This document shows positions 22,681 to 34,666 of a stretch of DNA of 64,000 bases, piece by piece. The notes beneath the pieces were generated by a model that did not search any database, was not told where the DNA came from, and was given only the letters and a program-made list of their open reading frames with translations. Both the position numbers and the translations under genes were made by a program. Origin of the DNA: Sanghuangporus weigelae (Eukaryota; Basidiomycota; Agaricomycetes; Hymenochaetales; Hymenochaetaceae); contig CP137328.1 in the NCBI GenBank assembly GCA_033182465.1, positions 62,001 through 126,000 on the forward strand. Reading direction: 5' to 3'. Each line of letters opens with the position of its first letter. The first letter of the stretch is position 1.

Positions 22681-25659
22681 ATGGATAACCCACGTGGAAG
22701 AGGTAGAGGCCGTGGTGATCGCGGCGGTCCTCGCGGTAGAGGCCAGCGTGGAGGTGGTCCGCCTCCTCGTGGTGCATCGCCTTCTGGTCGCGGTTCATCT
22801 GGCTTCACTAGAGGTCGAGGCGGCCCTCCTCAAGTTCAGATCTTCGCGCCTGGGACTCCAGCACGCCTTGATTCGCGTTCGACCGATAGAGATCTCGACA
22901 GTCTCATCTCACGATTTAAGAATCTCTCCACTTCCGTTCCCGACAGAGTCGTACGTCCAGGCTTCGGAAAACGTGGCAACGCGATCACGCTGCGTGCGAA
23001 CTACTTCGCTCTAAAGTATCCGAAGGACTATGTCCTTTATGATTACCCAATCGAAATCGCACCTCCCGTTAAGACGGAGTTCAGGCGTCTTCGAAAACGG
23101 CTGTTTGACCTGTTTGAAGGATCGGCGGAAGTCTCGCCTTACCTTGGCGATATCGCGCATGATAGGGTACAGCGACTGATTGCTCGAAAGGTTTTGCCAG
23201 AAGACTTCTCGGTCTCAGTCCAATTTTTCGACGAAGGTGAACCGGGTCCACGTCCGAATAGCAAAGTTTACAAGATCAGTCTCCTTGAACCTAAGGAGCT
23301 TCGCTCTGCCGGTCTTGATCGGTACGTTTTATTCCCTGAGGAAATAGATCCGATTCGATTGAACATTGATCCTAGGTACTTACAAGGCGAAGATCCTCTG
23401 TATGATCCGCTTCCCATAATCTCCGCCTTCAATCTTATCACAACGTCGCATGCTTCTCATAACGGTGTCTTATGCGGAAGGAACCGTTATTTCTTTCCTC
23501 CAAAAATGTTGAACGAAACTCCTTTCGACTTAGGAGGCGGCTTGGAGGCCTGGAAAGGCTTTTTCGCCAGCGTGCGCCCGGTCTATAAGAACCTGATGAT
23601 TAACGTGAACGTTTGCATGAGCGCATTCTACGTTCCTTATGCGCGACTCAGTGATGCGATACTCGAGTTTCAAGCACGATCACGAGGTGCTATACCCCAA
23701 GAACTGGAAGGTCGCGTAAGGGTTACGACTACCCACTTAGGGTACCGCAAGAAGAACCCGATTAAGGCCTTCGGAACTCAATCAGCGAGGAAAACCATGT
23801 TTCAGTGCGACGAGTTTGGTGGAAAAATCAGCGTCGAGCAATACTTTCAACGAAGTAAGCCAAATTAACTTGTTATATGTGTTCGGAAAGCATCTCATAT
23901 TGTTCTCCGAAATCGCAGAGTACAACATCAGGCTACAGCATGCCGACGATATGCCCGTGATCAACATCGGCAACAAGACCAAGGACATTTATGTTCCCGC
24001 TGAGGTTTGCGAAATTGAACCTGGTCAATCGTACAGAGGCCTTCTAGCGGACAAACAGACAGCCGAGATGATTAAGGCCGCTTGCAATCCTCCGTACGTC
24101 AATGCTCAAGCGATATCTGATCAAGGGCTTGGTGTTCTAGGTCTTCGACAGCGCGCTTCGCCAATGCAAGGTTTCGGCGTCGAGGTCTCGCTTGACTTCG
24201 CAATAGTTCCTGCTCGAGTCCTCAACCCGCCTCGGGTCATGTATCAGTCTGGTCAGCCCAGCGTAGCAAATGGGTCCTGGAATATTCTCGGCGTGCGCTT
24301 CTCGCGCCCCGCTCCACTCGCGCGCGCGGCGATTCTGGTGCTGAATGATGGCGGACGCGACGATTTCCGCGATCAAACTGATCCGGAATTGCGAAGTGTC
24401 GTTACTGGGTTCCTCACCAAATGCCGCAATAGTGGCATGCAAGTCGAGGAAGGACTCCCTCCGCTACGCTTCATTCGTCTTCCAAGGCCGAATCAGCGCG
24501 ATCGTCTCCGTACTGAGGCTATCAACGAGATTGAGAAACAACTCAAGACATTGCCCAGTCCCCTGAATCTTGTCCTTGTGTTCATGACTGGTCGTGACCC
24601 GGACATCTATCCTGGCCTGAAGAAGCTCTGCGACATGAAGCTCGGTATTCAGACGGTATGCATGCTCATGCCTAAAGTCAAGAAGGAAAGGGGACAGGAC
24701 CAGTATTTCTCGAACATCGCGCTCAAGGTGAACACGAAGCTCGGCGGAATTAATCACCAGATTCATCCAGACTCGTTGCGTTGGTTGAAGAATACCATGC
24801 TCGTTGGTATGGACGTCACTCATCCTGGGGTAGGATGCGTAAAGGGAACGCCATCAATTGCTGCTGTCGTTGCGTCGTGCGATAGCAATTTCATGCACTA
24901 CCCTGCTAGTCTGCGACTTCAAGAGCATCGGGTGGAGGTGTGATGCCATGTTTTCTTTTTATGTGCCTATTCTTAACAAACAACTATTTACAGATGATCA
25001 CCGACGTCAAAGAGATGATGATTGAACGGTTGAATGAATACTTCAAACGAACGAAGAGCTATCCGGAACGCATCATTGTATTCCGTGACGGCGTATCCGA
25101 GGGACAGTTTGACCAAGTACTTCTTCGAGAGTTACCTCCCATGAAGGAGGCGTTCAAGGCATTCAAGGGCTACAAGCCAAAGCTTACGATCGCTATATGT
25201 GGAAAGCGTCATCATACAAGGTTCTATCCGACCAAAACGGAGGAAGCAGACAGGACGTCAAATACGAAAGCCGGAACGGTCGTCGACAAAGGCATCACTG
25301 CAGTCTATGACTTCGACTTTTACCTGCAAGCACACGCAGGTCTGCAAGGCACCGTTCGCGCGACTCACTACTCGGTGATTTACGACGAGAACAAGTTCCC
25401 AGCTGACGATCTTCAGCAAGGTGCGAACGACGTGAGCTACCTTTGGGCGCGTGCGACGAAGAGCGTCAGTTTGATCCCACCTGCGTACTGGGCTGATCGC
25501 GCTTGCGAACGCGGAAGGATGTACCTCCATGGCATCCTCCCTCCGGCTAGAGGAAGTCCCGAGAGTAGGATGAACGAAGAGCAGATCATGAGGAAGGCGA
25601 AAGATTTGTGGGGCAACGGCATTCATGACAACGTGAAGGGAACGATGTTCTACTTGTGA
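22681..25659 (+). CDS. Argonaute (RNA interference slicer)
   Basis: Three exons, 22681-23854, 23919-24937 and 24994-25659, give 952 residues. The start is ATG 22681 because it opens an Arg-Gly-rich tail (RGRGRGRGDRGG and similar) seen in many Argonautes; an upstream in-frame CTG/ATG frame exists but adds an unlikely peptide. The order is the N domain, linker (PKMLNETPFDLGGGLEAWKGFF), PAZ (about 330-430), L2 and MID, then PIWI. The catalytic tetrad appears complete: D690 in VGMDVTHP, E727 in LQEHRVE, D763 in FRDGVSEGQ and H859 in RATHYSVIYDE. The C-terminus is GTMFYL, close to the family's hydrophobic end. This predicts a small-RNA-guided slicer acting in post-transcriptional silencing, possibly against the retroelements seen nearby; that link is inference. 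Confidence 0.97.
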
Positions 25660-26202
25660 TTGTGATGGTTTGCGTAGCAGTGACTACGACAGATTTCTGA
25701 TCGGGCGAGCGAACGAGATTTCGGAGCTAGATAATGAGTATGATGCCCGTGAAAACAATGCGTTTTCGGATGTTTTCTAGTAATGCACATCGAGATACCT
25801 ATTGATCAAGAACTTTTGCGATTGATGTGTCTGCTTCCATGAGATAGACGCTCGTTCATGATAAGGTTCAATTCCTGGCTCGAAGGTAGACGGTTCTATT
25901 GTTTCCAACACGGAATGGTTTCGAAATGATGGGCGTACTCTCAGTGTACTCTCTGAGTAGTAAGCTAGCTGCACTTCTAACTTCGTCGATATGTATTGCT
26001 GTTCTAATTTTTCTTCTTGCTCCGCAGACCACGAGACACAGATGAAAGATATACTCGGCTCTTCTTCCGTGCATCTTCAACTTCGCTATTTATCAAGGAC
26101 CCGGCGAGCGGCCGATTCAGTCCGCTTTATCTCACCTTATCGTAGAGATGCTATAAAGTCGTTCATCCGACTCATGCAAGTTCTTATCACTCGTGTACCT
26201 CA
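25660..26202. other. Intergenic, Argonaute 3' flank and amidase promoter
   Basis: No gene seen in this 0.54-kb spacer. Confidence 0.4.
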
Positions 26203-28319
26203 ATGACGACCTGGCAAGACCTCGTCGCTGACAAGAAGCAACGCCAGCTCGCTGCGATTCCAAAGGAATGGATCATAAGTACGCCTCCTGAAGACCAACT
26301 GGACGTGACAGGCATTCCGGCGTCTTGTGGGCTTCTGACACCGTTCGAGCTTGAAGTGACGGAGTTAGATGATGTCGGTGCCCTACTTGCGAAACTAGCC
26401 TCGGGAGAATGGTCCTCGGTTGATGTCACGCGTGCATACTACAAGCGCGCAATCATTGCTCAACAAGTTGCAAGTCATGCATAGACTCCATTTTACTTGG
26501 AAGTAGCTAATGAGGAATCAGGTCAATTGTTTGACTGAGATATTTATCGAGAGAGCTCTACAACGAGCTGCAGAATGTGACGAGTACCTGAAGAAGAATG
26601 GAAAACCGATGGGTCCGCTACACGGACTACCAATTTCAATAAAGGATCAGTTTCGCATGAAGGGGTTAGAGACGACCATCGGTACGACGCTCCCCAATTA
26701 AACATTTCTCGGTGACTGAACAGCATGCACAGGTTTCGTGCAGTTGATCGGACAGTATTCTGACGAAGACGCAGTACTTGTTACCACCTTATATGAGGCG
26801 GGAGCAGTTCCTTTTGTTAGGACAAACATTCCGCAGACGCTTATGGTATGTTTATGAGACAAATACTAGATTACACATAATAATTTTGATTATCAGTGGA
26901 CTGAGTCGTATAATAATGTATTCGGGCGTTGCGTGTGCCCGTACAATAGAGCACTCGCAAGTGGTGGGTCATCCGGAGGCGAAGGTGCCCTTGTAGGCAT
27001 GAAAGGCAGTCCTATCGGTGTAGGAACTGACATCGCTGGGTACGAATTTTGTCAAGCCTTCGTTTTGTCTAGGGATTGATGTCTTATTCTTCAGCTCAAT
27101 TCGCGTTCCGGCTGCATTCTGCGGGATCTACGCTTTGCGCCCATCTTCTCATCGCTTTCCATACGAGGGTCTCGAAGGGCCAATGCAGGGCCAAGACGCA
27201 ATAGCTTGTGTACTTGGTCCGATGACAAGATCACTTTCAGGAGTCAAAGCATTCTCTAAGGCTGTTATTGATTCGAAGCCTTGGACTAAAGATCCGTTTA
27301 TGATTCGGAAAGACTGGGACGAGGACGCGTATAATCTGAAAGATCATGGTCGTGGCAAAAATTTGTGTTTTGCGATAATGTGGAACAATGGATGCGTTCT
27401 TCCGCATCCTCCAGTTCGGCGCGCTTTGGAAGAAACGAAAGCTGCTTTGCAGGCGAAGGGAATCAAAGGTCCGTATTTAGATCATCGAGGATAAGTTCAT
27501 CAGCCTAACAAATGTAACTTCTTGGTTTAGTTATTGACTGGCCTGAATTCGATTATGATGCGCTTTGCAGTCCGCTGGTACGAGTCCTGAACTTTATCCA
27601 ATGAGATGTTTTTCTCATGAAAAGGATAGCTTGAGAGTTGGGCGGGAGGCGCGACAATCGACTTTCCTAAGTACGTCGAGAAATCCGGAGAACCTCTTCT
27701 CGACACTATGGCGCCTGAAGGAAAATCTGTGGGATTTGAATGGATGAAACGTCCACCCTGCGAGCCCATCTCACTGTATGATTCGTGGCAACTTATGAAA
27801 AAGAAAAACGACCTGCGCAACGAACATTTGAGTTTATGGAACTCTACTGCGAGTATGACAGGAACAGGTAGGCCTGTAGATGCGATCGTTACTCCGGTCG
27901 CACCTTACGCCTCTGTCACTCATGGAAGAAATATGTAAGTCGCGTCGAGTAAGGAACAAATAATCTACAAATATTGAATTCACCATTTAGTGATGTGAGC
28001 TATACCGTGACGTGGAATGCTCTCAACTGTTCTACCGTCATCATTCCGGTGTCAAAAGTCCAACCAGAAGTCGACGTCAGGCAACCGCGGGAGAAGTTCT
28101 TTAACCCTAAAGACGAATTCATACACAACCTATGTATGGCCTGACGAATTTCAACTCGATATTTTTGAAATACTTACCAAATGCATAACAGATGATCCAG
28201 ACCAATGGCGAAATGCACCAGTATCGCTGCAGTTAGTAGCGGAGCCGTATGAAGAAGAAGCTGTCATTCGCATGGCGGAGATCGTTGATGATGCAATCAA
28301 GTCGTCCAAGGGTAATTGA
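26203..28319 (+). CDS. Amidase-signature hydrolase (acetamidase / fatty-acid amide hydrolase type)
   Basis: About nine exons join without a break, with introns of about 50-60 nt. The N-terminus MTTWQDLVADKKQRQLAAIP is usual for fungal acetamidase-type enzymes. The amidase catalytic triad is visible: Lys in LPISIKDQF, Ser in GTDIAGSIR and the nucleophile Ser in ASGGSSGGEGALVGM. Other family blocks: YEAGAVPFVRTNIPQTLM, WTESYNNVFGR, RVPAAFCGIYALRPSSHRFPYEG, VLGPMTRS, WPEFDYD, GTGRPVDAIVTPVAPYAS, WNALNCSTVIIPVSK and APVSLQLVAEPYEEE. Where the frame seems to end at 27586 a 51-nt intron restores it. It hydrolyses C-N amide bonds to acid plus ammonia or amine; the substrate is not deducible. Some relatives release nitrogen from acetamide, others act on lipid amides. 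Cytosolic; no signal peptide. Confidence 0.92.
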
Positions 28320-28656
28320 AGGAAGAATAAAGAGAATGTATAGCGTAGGCAGATAACGAGAAGTCAGAGCTCAGAGTTTAGTCGACCTCGCAAAGGAGTA
28401 TTGCAGGTCTTGCGTTTATGCACTTATTAGTGTCCAGATTCATCTGTGCTCACTCAGTTCGTAGCTTAAGATTCCTTCGAAGCCTGATCAAAATGAGAGC
28501 GCTCAGCGAATATGAGCCAAGATTCTCAAGTAGGTGTCGTTGCACCAATACAAAAATATAATGTCAGCGTGCAAATATATCATCATCTTTTACCTAAACG
28601 GGAGCTGTGATCAAGCAAGCGATCGACGCGTCGGCATGAACGCCAAGCCAATAAAT
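28320..28656. other. Intergenic, 5' flank of phosphotransferase copy 1
   Basis: No gene seen. This flank resembles those of the later copies less clearly than they resemble each other. Confidence 0.35.
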
Positions 28657-29757
28657 ATGAACACTTCGTGCAGTGCCATGGAATGGGCAGTGGAAGCAGT
28701 TGAACTTGAAGGTCTCTTCTATCGTCTCATCTCGCCGATACTTCTCTGTAAATGCAAACCTCCTCAGGTAGGTCTCGGGGTGTCCTCAGCTCGAGTCATG
28801 ATCGCTCAGAAACAGGTAGCTTTGAGTATATCGCCTTTGAGTGACGAAGAAATTGTGAAGTTGGCCGACTCGTCTCCTAATGTCGACGTGGCCACATATA
28901 TCGTCTTGGACACTGGACACCCCAATCCTGGCCACGTTGCAATGATTGCTTCAGACGCTGTAGTAAAGCACTCTTTTGGAACGCCTATGCACGAGCGCCT
29001 CTCGGCAGAACTTGTACGAAAATATACGGCGGTTCCGATGCATGAACGAGTTTTTCGCGGCCGATACGACACCTACTTGGTCCAGCAGTATATACCTGGC
29101 CGTGTTCTGTTGGACGTGTGGTCTCAACTCGGTTGGTGGAGACGTCTACGGGCCATCATCACCCTCCGCTTTTACATCCATGAACTGCGCTGCATATCAT
29201 CTCGAGCAGGCCCACCTCCTTTTCCCGGACCACCTTCGAACGATGGTACTCCGCAGCTATGCACTGGCCGACTGTTCACTGAGGATGGCTCTGGACCATT
29301 CCACTCATACCGTGAGATGTCGAGATGGTACCAAAATAGGCTTCTCTTCATGCAACGATACCGAAAGGAAGGCCTGGACAGCGCGCCTTTTGATGACAGT
29401 ACACCTCTTGTGTTCACACACATGGATCTTCATCCGCGGAATATAATTTTGGGTGATGATGGCCAACTATGGATTGTTGATTGGTCTGACGCAGGATGGT
29501 ATCCATCCTGATTTGAGGCTACAAGTATGATAGGTTTCGCGAAAGCCCGTCCGGAGATACCGTCCTCCTGGACGACATGGGTACCTTTTATGGTCGGTTC
29601 CTGTGAGAAGCCGGGACAACTGCCGTTCATACGAGCTATCTCTTACTCTCTCCACGTATTGGACGCCAACATCATGAATCTAGTGGGTATTATCGCTTCA
29701 TGGATGGCCACATCATGGCATGCTGATTCCTTCTCTGAGAAGATAGATTCTGAATAA
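28657..29757 (+). pseudogene. APH-like phosphotransferase, module copy 1 (one nonsense codon)
   Basis: Exon 1 is 28657-28767 (37 codons, MNTSCSAMEWAVEAVELEG), exon 2 starts at 28810, and a tiny last exon encodes IDSE then stop at 29757, the same structure as copy 2. The protein is a protein-kinase-like / aminoglycoside-phosphotransferase fold. It has PGHVAMIASDAV with the N-lobe strand, YLVQQYIPGRVLLDVW (hinge), the catalytic loop FTHMDLHPRNIILGDDG and the metal-binding IVDWSDAGWYP. TGA at 29509-29511 replaces the Trp of WYPSWFE. The rest of the frame continues intact and well conserved after the stop, so this looks like a recent loss, or rarely an alternative C-terminus. No resistance role is implied; fungal members are numerous and of unknown substrate. 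It is followed by a decayed minus-strand partner. Confidence 0.8.
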
Positions 29758-31846
29758 TCGATATTGCAAGGATATCCTCGACATTCATAGCTCCTATTGA
29801 TACCTTTCTATTCATTTCCAGTGTGTATTGTATATGATACGATGTACTAAAGAGGGAGAATGACGATTCGTTGTTATTTAGCGTTTATTTTCACGCGGCC
29901 GAGCTGCGAAGGATCAAAGATAGATGATGCCCATGAAACACGGCATCGGGATATTGGACTTCGTAAAACACGAAATTTTGCAGGCCTTTTCGTGACTAAA
30001 ACGTTCTTGAGCCAGTCTTTCAAGAGCCCTCGCACATCAGTCATGGAAACCCTGGCCAAGATCAAGACTAAAATTGTCCAAGTAGCAAACATGCTGAAGG
30101 TAATCCATCTTGAAACTCGCCTATGATGTTCAAGAGCAGCCGAGAGCGTTTCGCTGTCTGATCGAACCCCAATAGAACGATGAATGGTCAGGTTTCACGG
30201 TTCCGGGCCTGGAGGGCGCATATCGGCTTAATTTTACCATCATGATGCCAGGCATAGGGAAGCTCGCGTTGATTTGACTTGATTATATGTCGAGGCCTCA
30301 AGGTCGACGACCGACTTCCGCGAGACGGGGATAGCCAGGACTGGAATCCAGAAAAGCTAAGACCTGACGGAGCTCTAGAGCGCAGAAAAGCAAGTGCGAC
30401 GGTGAAGGCCACGAGAGTCGAGCGGTGTATGGACTCAATGGATACGATTCTGCTGCGGCCAAGATCAACATACAAGTCAGATATTCCAAAATGCCACAAT
30501 ACACTCTATCGTCGTCCGGTGATTACCAGATCATATCAGTCGCTGTGATCACTTCTACGCGTTTGGGACGACGTTAATATTATGAGATCGATCTGGGAAG
30601 GTTTGGTATAGCTCGAAATGTCGTCGATTTCGGAAGCCCCCTGACTCGGACACAAGTTCACAGAAAGAGGTCTTGATGCTCCTATAAATATAGTCGACAG
30701 CACATCTCTTCATGCGACGAATTGTCCGCACTAGATACGCACAGCCTTAAATTGCCCGCCAATTGAAGTACCTGAAATCCACGAGTGCCTAGTAGTAAGT
30801 TGGAATGGATAATCCGGAACTGTTGATGAAACTTCTTTTGCTTTTGCTTATTCTCAGCAGCATAGCTAGCTTTATCCCTTTGTGCCGTCCAGAAAATGAC
30901 TATCGTCAACTCGGGAGGCCTCATACAGATCAGATCAGTTTGTTTTCTTTGTCTCGTTTAAACAACAGCTACCTGATTGAGCACAGCTCTCATAGACAAA
31001 AGCCTCGGAAAGAACCCATTGAATGGTAAGTTTATTATACTTTTCTTTTACAGACTCGCATCTGGAGCTGCCTTTGGTCTTGTGCATCGTAAGATGAGCC
31101 AGTTTTCACTGCTATATATACTACTTTTGTTTTTCATCTCTTATTCATGTGGATGTAACGCGTAACCCTGAACTTGAACTAACTTCGTTGCTTTCATCGG
31201 GTGGCAAGTAGTAACCGCCAAAGACGCACATCAGTATGCGGGACAATATTCCGTCGTTTTTTCCCAGTAGCAACGCGTCATATAGCTGGGACCTCATCAT
31301 CTCGTATGCTACACTGCACGATGATTCAAACTCAATCTAGTGGATGCTGCCAGTATGTTGCCTGACTAGGAGAATCGTGGCTAAGACTAGATTGGCTATA
31401 ATAAGTCTGGACTTCTATACTGTTGGACCCAGTTCTTGACGTACTAAACTGTTTAAATCGAGAATATTTTCCGGAAATTATTTGGCTATAAGTTTGCCAG
31501 CGGTGCTGAACTGCACTTAGAAGGAAAGTCGGACATGACGGAAGATCGAGAGAAATTTTTACAAATTTTACAGACAATTGTTGCGCCCAAACATAGTGAA
31601 GCAGCTGGAGCACGTTATGCTTTACTGCACTGAGCCCAAAATGACTTCACGTTGCCTTTACTCCAATAAAGTCCGAATCATTGTCAGCAGAACCGCAATC
31701 GTGCCTCGTATTTGTTGAAGCCAAAAAAGGAACTGAGATCGACGGATAACGTAATTAGTCGATCGTCTGGTCTGGTCTGGAACGAACCACTGCAAGGCTG
31801 CTCAGAGACCATCAGGAAGTCCAGTTCTTGTTTCCTCGTGCCGAGC
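29758..31846. other. Decayed duplication flank with relic of the convergent partner gene
   Basis: No intact gene. At about 29900-30100 the minus strand shows faint similarity to the partner protein (DVRGLLKDWLKN...SRCR against HWCACILDKLAEKG...PMPR). Sequence at 30340-30560 resembles 33900-34100, and 31380-31740 resembles 52860-53270 over about 350 bp (shared TTGGCTATAA, TTTACTGC and GGAACTGAGATCG words), so duplicated flanks belong to the repeated unit. Confidence 0.55.
31725..31765 (+). promoter_or_regulatory. Conserved box upstream of phosphotransferase copies 2, 3 and 4
   Basis: GGAACTGAGATCGACGGATAACGTAATTAGTCGATCG-like block (written here only as its words GGAACTGAGATC, CGTAAT and AGTCGATCG) sits about 90-110 bp before the ATG of copy 2. 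Matching blocks occur at 34560-34600 before copy 3 and 53255-53300 before copy 4. It is the most conserved piece of the upstream flank, so a shared promoter element is plausible. Confidence 0.45.
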
Positions 31847-32957
31847 ATGTCTGCAGCTTTAAGTTGGAATGTTATGCAGTGGCTCCCAGAAGCTCTTGAA
31901 AACCTTCTGTATCGGCTCATCGCCCCAGTACTGCTCTGCAAATCCAGAGCTCCTCGTGTAAGTCTTCTAGGTCCTTATGTCTACTTTGAGTAGACTGACA
32001 TTTATACAGCAAGAAGTGGTCTTGAGCACATCAACGCTAACCGAAGAGGAAATAAGGGAGCTGTATAGCTCGTCTCCTAAAGTCGATGAAGGGACGTATT
32101 ACATTCCGGAGTGTCGTTCGACCAACCTTGGCCACGTCGCGAAGATAGCTTCAGATGTTGTGGCAAAGAGCTCTTTTACAACGGGAACCTATGAGCGTCT
32201 TTCGGCAGAGCTCGTTCGACGCTATACATTCGTACCAGTTCCTATGCACGAACGCGTCTTTCGTTATCGACACGAAGTTTATGTGATCCAACAGTACATA
32301 CCTGGTCGTGCCCTGTTAGATGTCTGGTCCCAACTGAGTTGGTGGATGCGCCTACGGGTAATCATCACTCTTCGCTTCTACATCCGTGAACTGCGATCAA
32401 TATCGTCTCGTGCAGGTCCTCCCCCCTTCCCTGGACCGCCCTCGGATGACGGTACCCCGCAAAAGTGTACTGGTAGACTGTTCACTGAAGATGGTTCCAG
32501 TGGACCCTTCCACTCATACCTTGAAATGTCGAGATGGTACCGAAATCGACTTCTCTGTATGCAACGATACCGAGATGAGGGTTTCGACAGTGCGCAGTTC
32601 GATGATAGTGCACCCCTCGTGTTCACACACATGGATCTTCATCCACGGAATATAATATTGGGCGATGATGGTCAACTGTGGATCGTTGATTGGACCCACG
32701 CAGGATGGTATCCATCCTGGTTCGAGTCTGCAAGTATGACACTCTTCACAGAGCATCGTCGTGACATACCATCCTCCTGGACATCATGGATCCCGTTTAT
32801 AGCTGGCACCTGTGAGAAGCCAGGTCGATTGCCATTCATAGAAGCTGTTTCTTATACCCTAGTTGTTTTAAGCTCCGATATACCTAATCTGGTGAGCATC
32901 GTTGTTTAAAGCTTGACTGTATACCGGTTAAATTTGAAGAAGATAGACACCGAGTAA
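31847..32957 (+). CDS. APH-like phosphotransferase, module copy 2 (intact)
   Basis: Three exons, 31847-31957, 32010-32891 and 32943-32957, give 335 residues; the last exon only encodes IDTE and the stop, and the same tiny exon is recognisable in the other three copies. The N-terminus MSAALSWNVMQWLPEALENLLYRLIAPVLLC is amphipathic. Kinase-like features: VAKIASDVVAKSS, ERLSAELVRRYT, VIQQYIPGRALLDVW, the catalytic loop THMDLHPRNIILGDDG with Asp and Asn, and IVDWTHAGWYPSWFE with the metal-binding Asp. Family knowledge: a protein-kinase-like fold that moves the ATP gamma-phosphate to small molecules or proteins; the target is unknown. It faces a minus-strand gene only 111 bp away, an arrangement conserved in the other copies, hinting at linked function or just co-duplication. 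Confidence 0.85.
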
Positions 32958-33068
32958 TGGACACTGCAGGAAGTGGAGATACTTAACGATTAGGATACTC
33001 CTAACAAATATCCATCTAGGTTTCAGGGTCGCATAATATACTACATTCACATCTGGTTCATAAAGAAA

Positions 33069-33786
33069 TTACTGGTAAAAGGTGCCCTTTATGCGCGGCA
33101 TGGGGTAATCGTCTCCAAATCTCATATGCTCTTCCCATTCAGCTTGAGTAAACGTCCAAGGCACGCTATCGTGGACAAGGCCTTTTTCAGCCAGCTTGTC
33201 GAGAATACATGCACACCAGTGACGACAGCCCCGGCCGGGATAGACAAAGCTAAAAATCATAATCAGCAAGAAATGCTAAGGGAACCGGCTGACTGTGCCT
33301 ACGTGTACTGGTCCATCTTGTTGTCTTCACCAAAGATGATTTCCAAGATCGTGGCCACTGTCGTTCCTCGAGGCACACGCGCAATGAATGGCTCAGGGCC
33401 CCACTTCCAGGAGAACTCATAGCTTTTGTATTCCACCTTCGCTTTTCCCTCCAGTCTATCCATCGGTGGCTTCATGTCGATACGGACGGATTCTCTCGTC
33501 ACATCTGAGACGAGGGAGAGTCGGAAATGAAAGATACCTCTTGCAGGAGTTCCGACCACGGCCACATAGTCGATGGGCATGGAGAAGACATCAGGTTTGT
33601 CAGTCAGACTGTAGTCAGGCAAAATTGTGGGCCTGTCAGGAAGGGTATATGTGCGAATAAGGCTGTCAATTAAGACGTAGTCCAGTCGGGAATGGATCTA
33701 CTTGCGTAGTCATCTGTTAGAAGTCAAACGTCGGTGAGCTGCAGAAGTAAGGGAAATGAAGATGAGCAAGTTCGTACAGAATCCAT
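33069..33786 (-). CDS. Partner protein of unknown function, copy 2 (DUF7770-like)
   Basis: A short protein read from about 33786 (tentative ATG GATTCT, then an intron of about 80 nt) to stop 33069. The middle exon gives SRLDYVLIDSLIRTYTLPDRPT, MPIDYVAVVG, GIFHFRLSLVSD, SVRIDMKPPM, YEFSWKWGPEP and VPRGTTVATILEIIFGEDNKMDQYT. After a 50-nt intron the last exon gives FVYPGRGCRHWCACILDKLAEKGLV, WTFTQAEWEEH and YPMPRIKGTF. The GCRHWC element followed by a helix matches a fungal family of unknown function that I believe is catalogued as DUF7770; I cannot confirm the number. No signal peptide or membrane segment. It converges with the intact phosphotransferase. The first exon is the weakest part of the model. 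Confidence 0.7.
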
Positions 33787-34666
33787 CGTTGTCAGCCTCG
33801 TATTTATACGATTTCAAGGTGCTAGTAGATGCCACCCTCCAATTGTGGCATACATCTAAGATCTCGGGATCCTGGTGGCATTTTCATACAGTGCCTTTCT
33901 GGAGCACAGAAAAGCAAATACGGTGAAGGCCATCTAGAGTCGCGTGGTGTGTAAACTGAAGAAAAGGCTCCGCTGCGGCCAAGAATCCTAACATATACAA
34001 GTCAGATATCCCGAAGAGGCCTACGCCGCCTACCCCGACAGGCCACAGTACAATTAATCATCGCCCGGTGCTTATCAGCTCCTATCGCTCACTGAGATCA
34101 CCTCCACGTGTCCTGGATGATGCTTTTATCATGGGATTGGTCTTAAATAGTTGTTTTGGCCTGAAGTACCGACAACTGCAAAACCTGACCCCAGCTTCAG
34201 AGAGAGAGAGCACTTAGTACTACTTGAGGAAATTGATGCGCGCACTTTTGGGCCTCGATCTTAGATTATATCTGGTCGAAAAACCGCCAACATGTACAAG
34301 CATGGTCAACCACATTCAGTACACAGCCTCAAATGTCCCCGTAAACGGCACAGGTTCGGACTCATCCGATGAAACCTGATGTCCATACTGAATTTAAGTG
34401 GCATGGTTCATATTTCCTTACGTTATGTAAATCCAGAAGCGTCCATACGGGCCGTCTACGTCTATAATATTTCGGCCAACAATTAGTGCCTGTAAGTTTA
34501 TAGCGCCGATCTCTGCTCAGAAGGGTCGCATACGGACCCAAGAACCAGGCAAGCCAGATGGTGGGAACTGGGATCAGCTAATAACGTAATCAGTTGATCG
34601 CACGGTCGTACAGTGCAACCCATTTTCTTGAGATCATCATCAGGAAGTCAAGCCCTCTTGTTGAGC
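33787..34666. other. Duplication flank between module copies 2 and 3
   Basis: No gene seen. 33890-34100 matches 30340-30560 and the 3' end carries the conserved upstream box of copy 3. Confidence 0.5.

Noticed and set aside
27565-27747. Apparent stop codons in the amidase near 27586-27640
   Set aside because: A normal intron (GTACGAG to GATAG) removes them and restores the family sequence.
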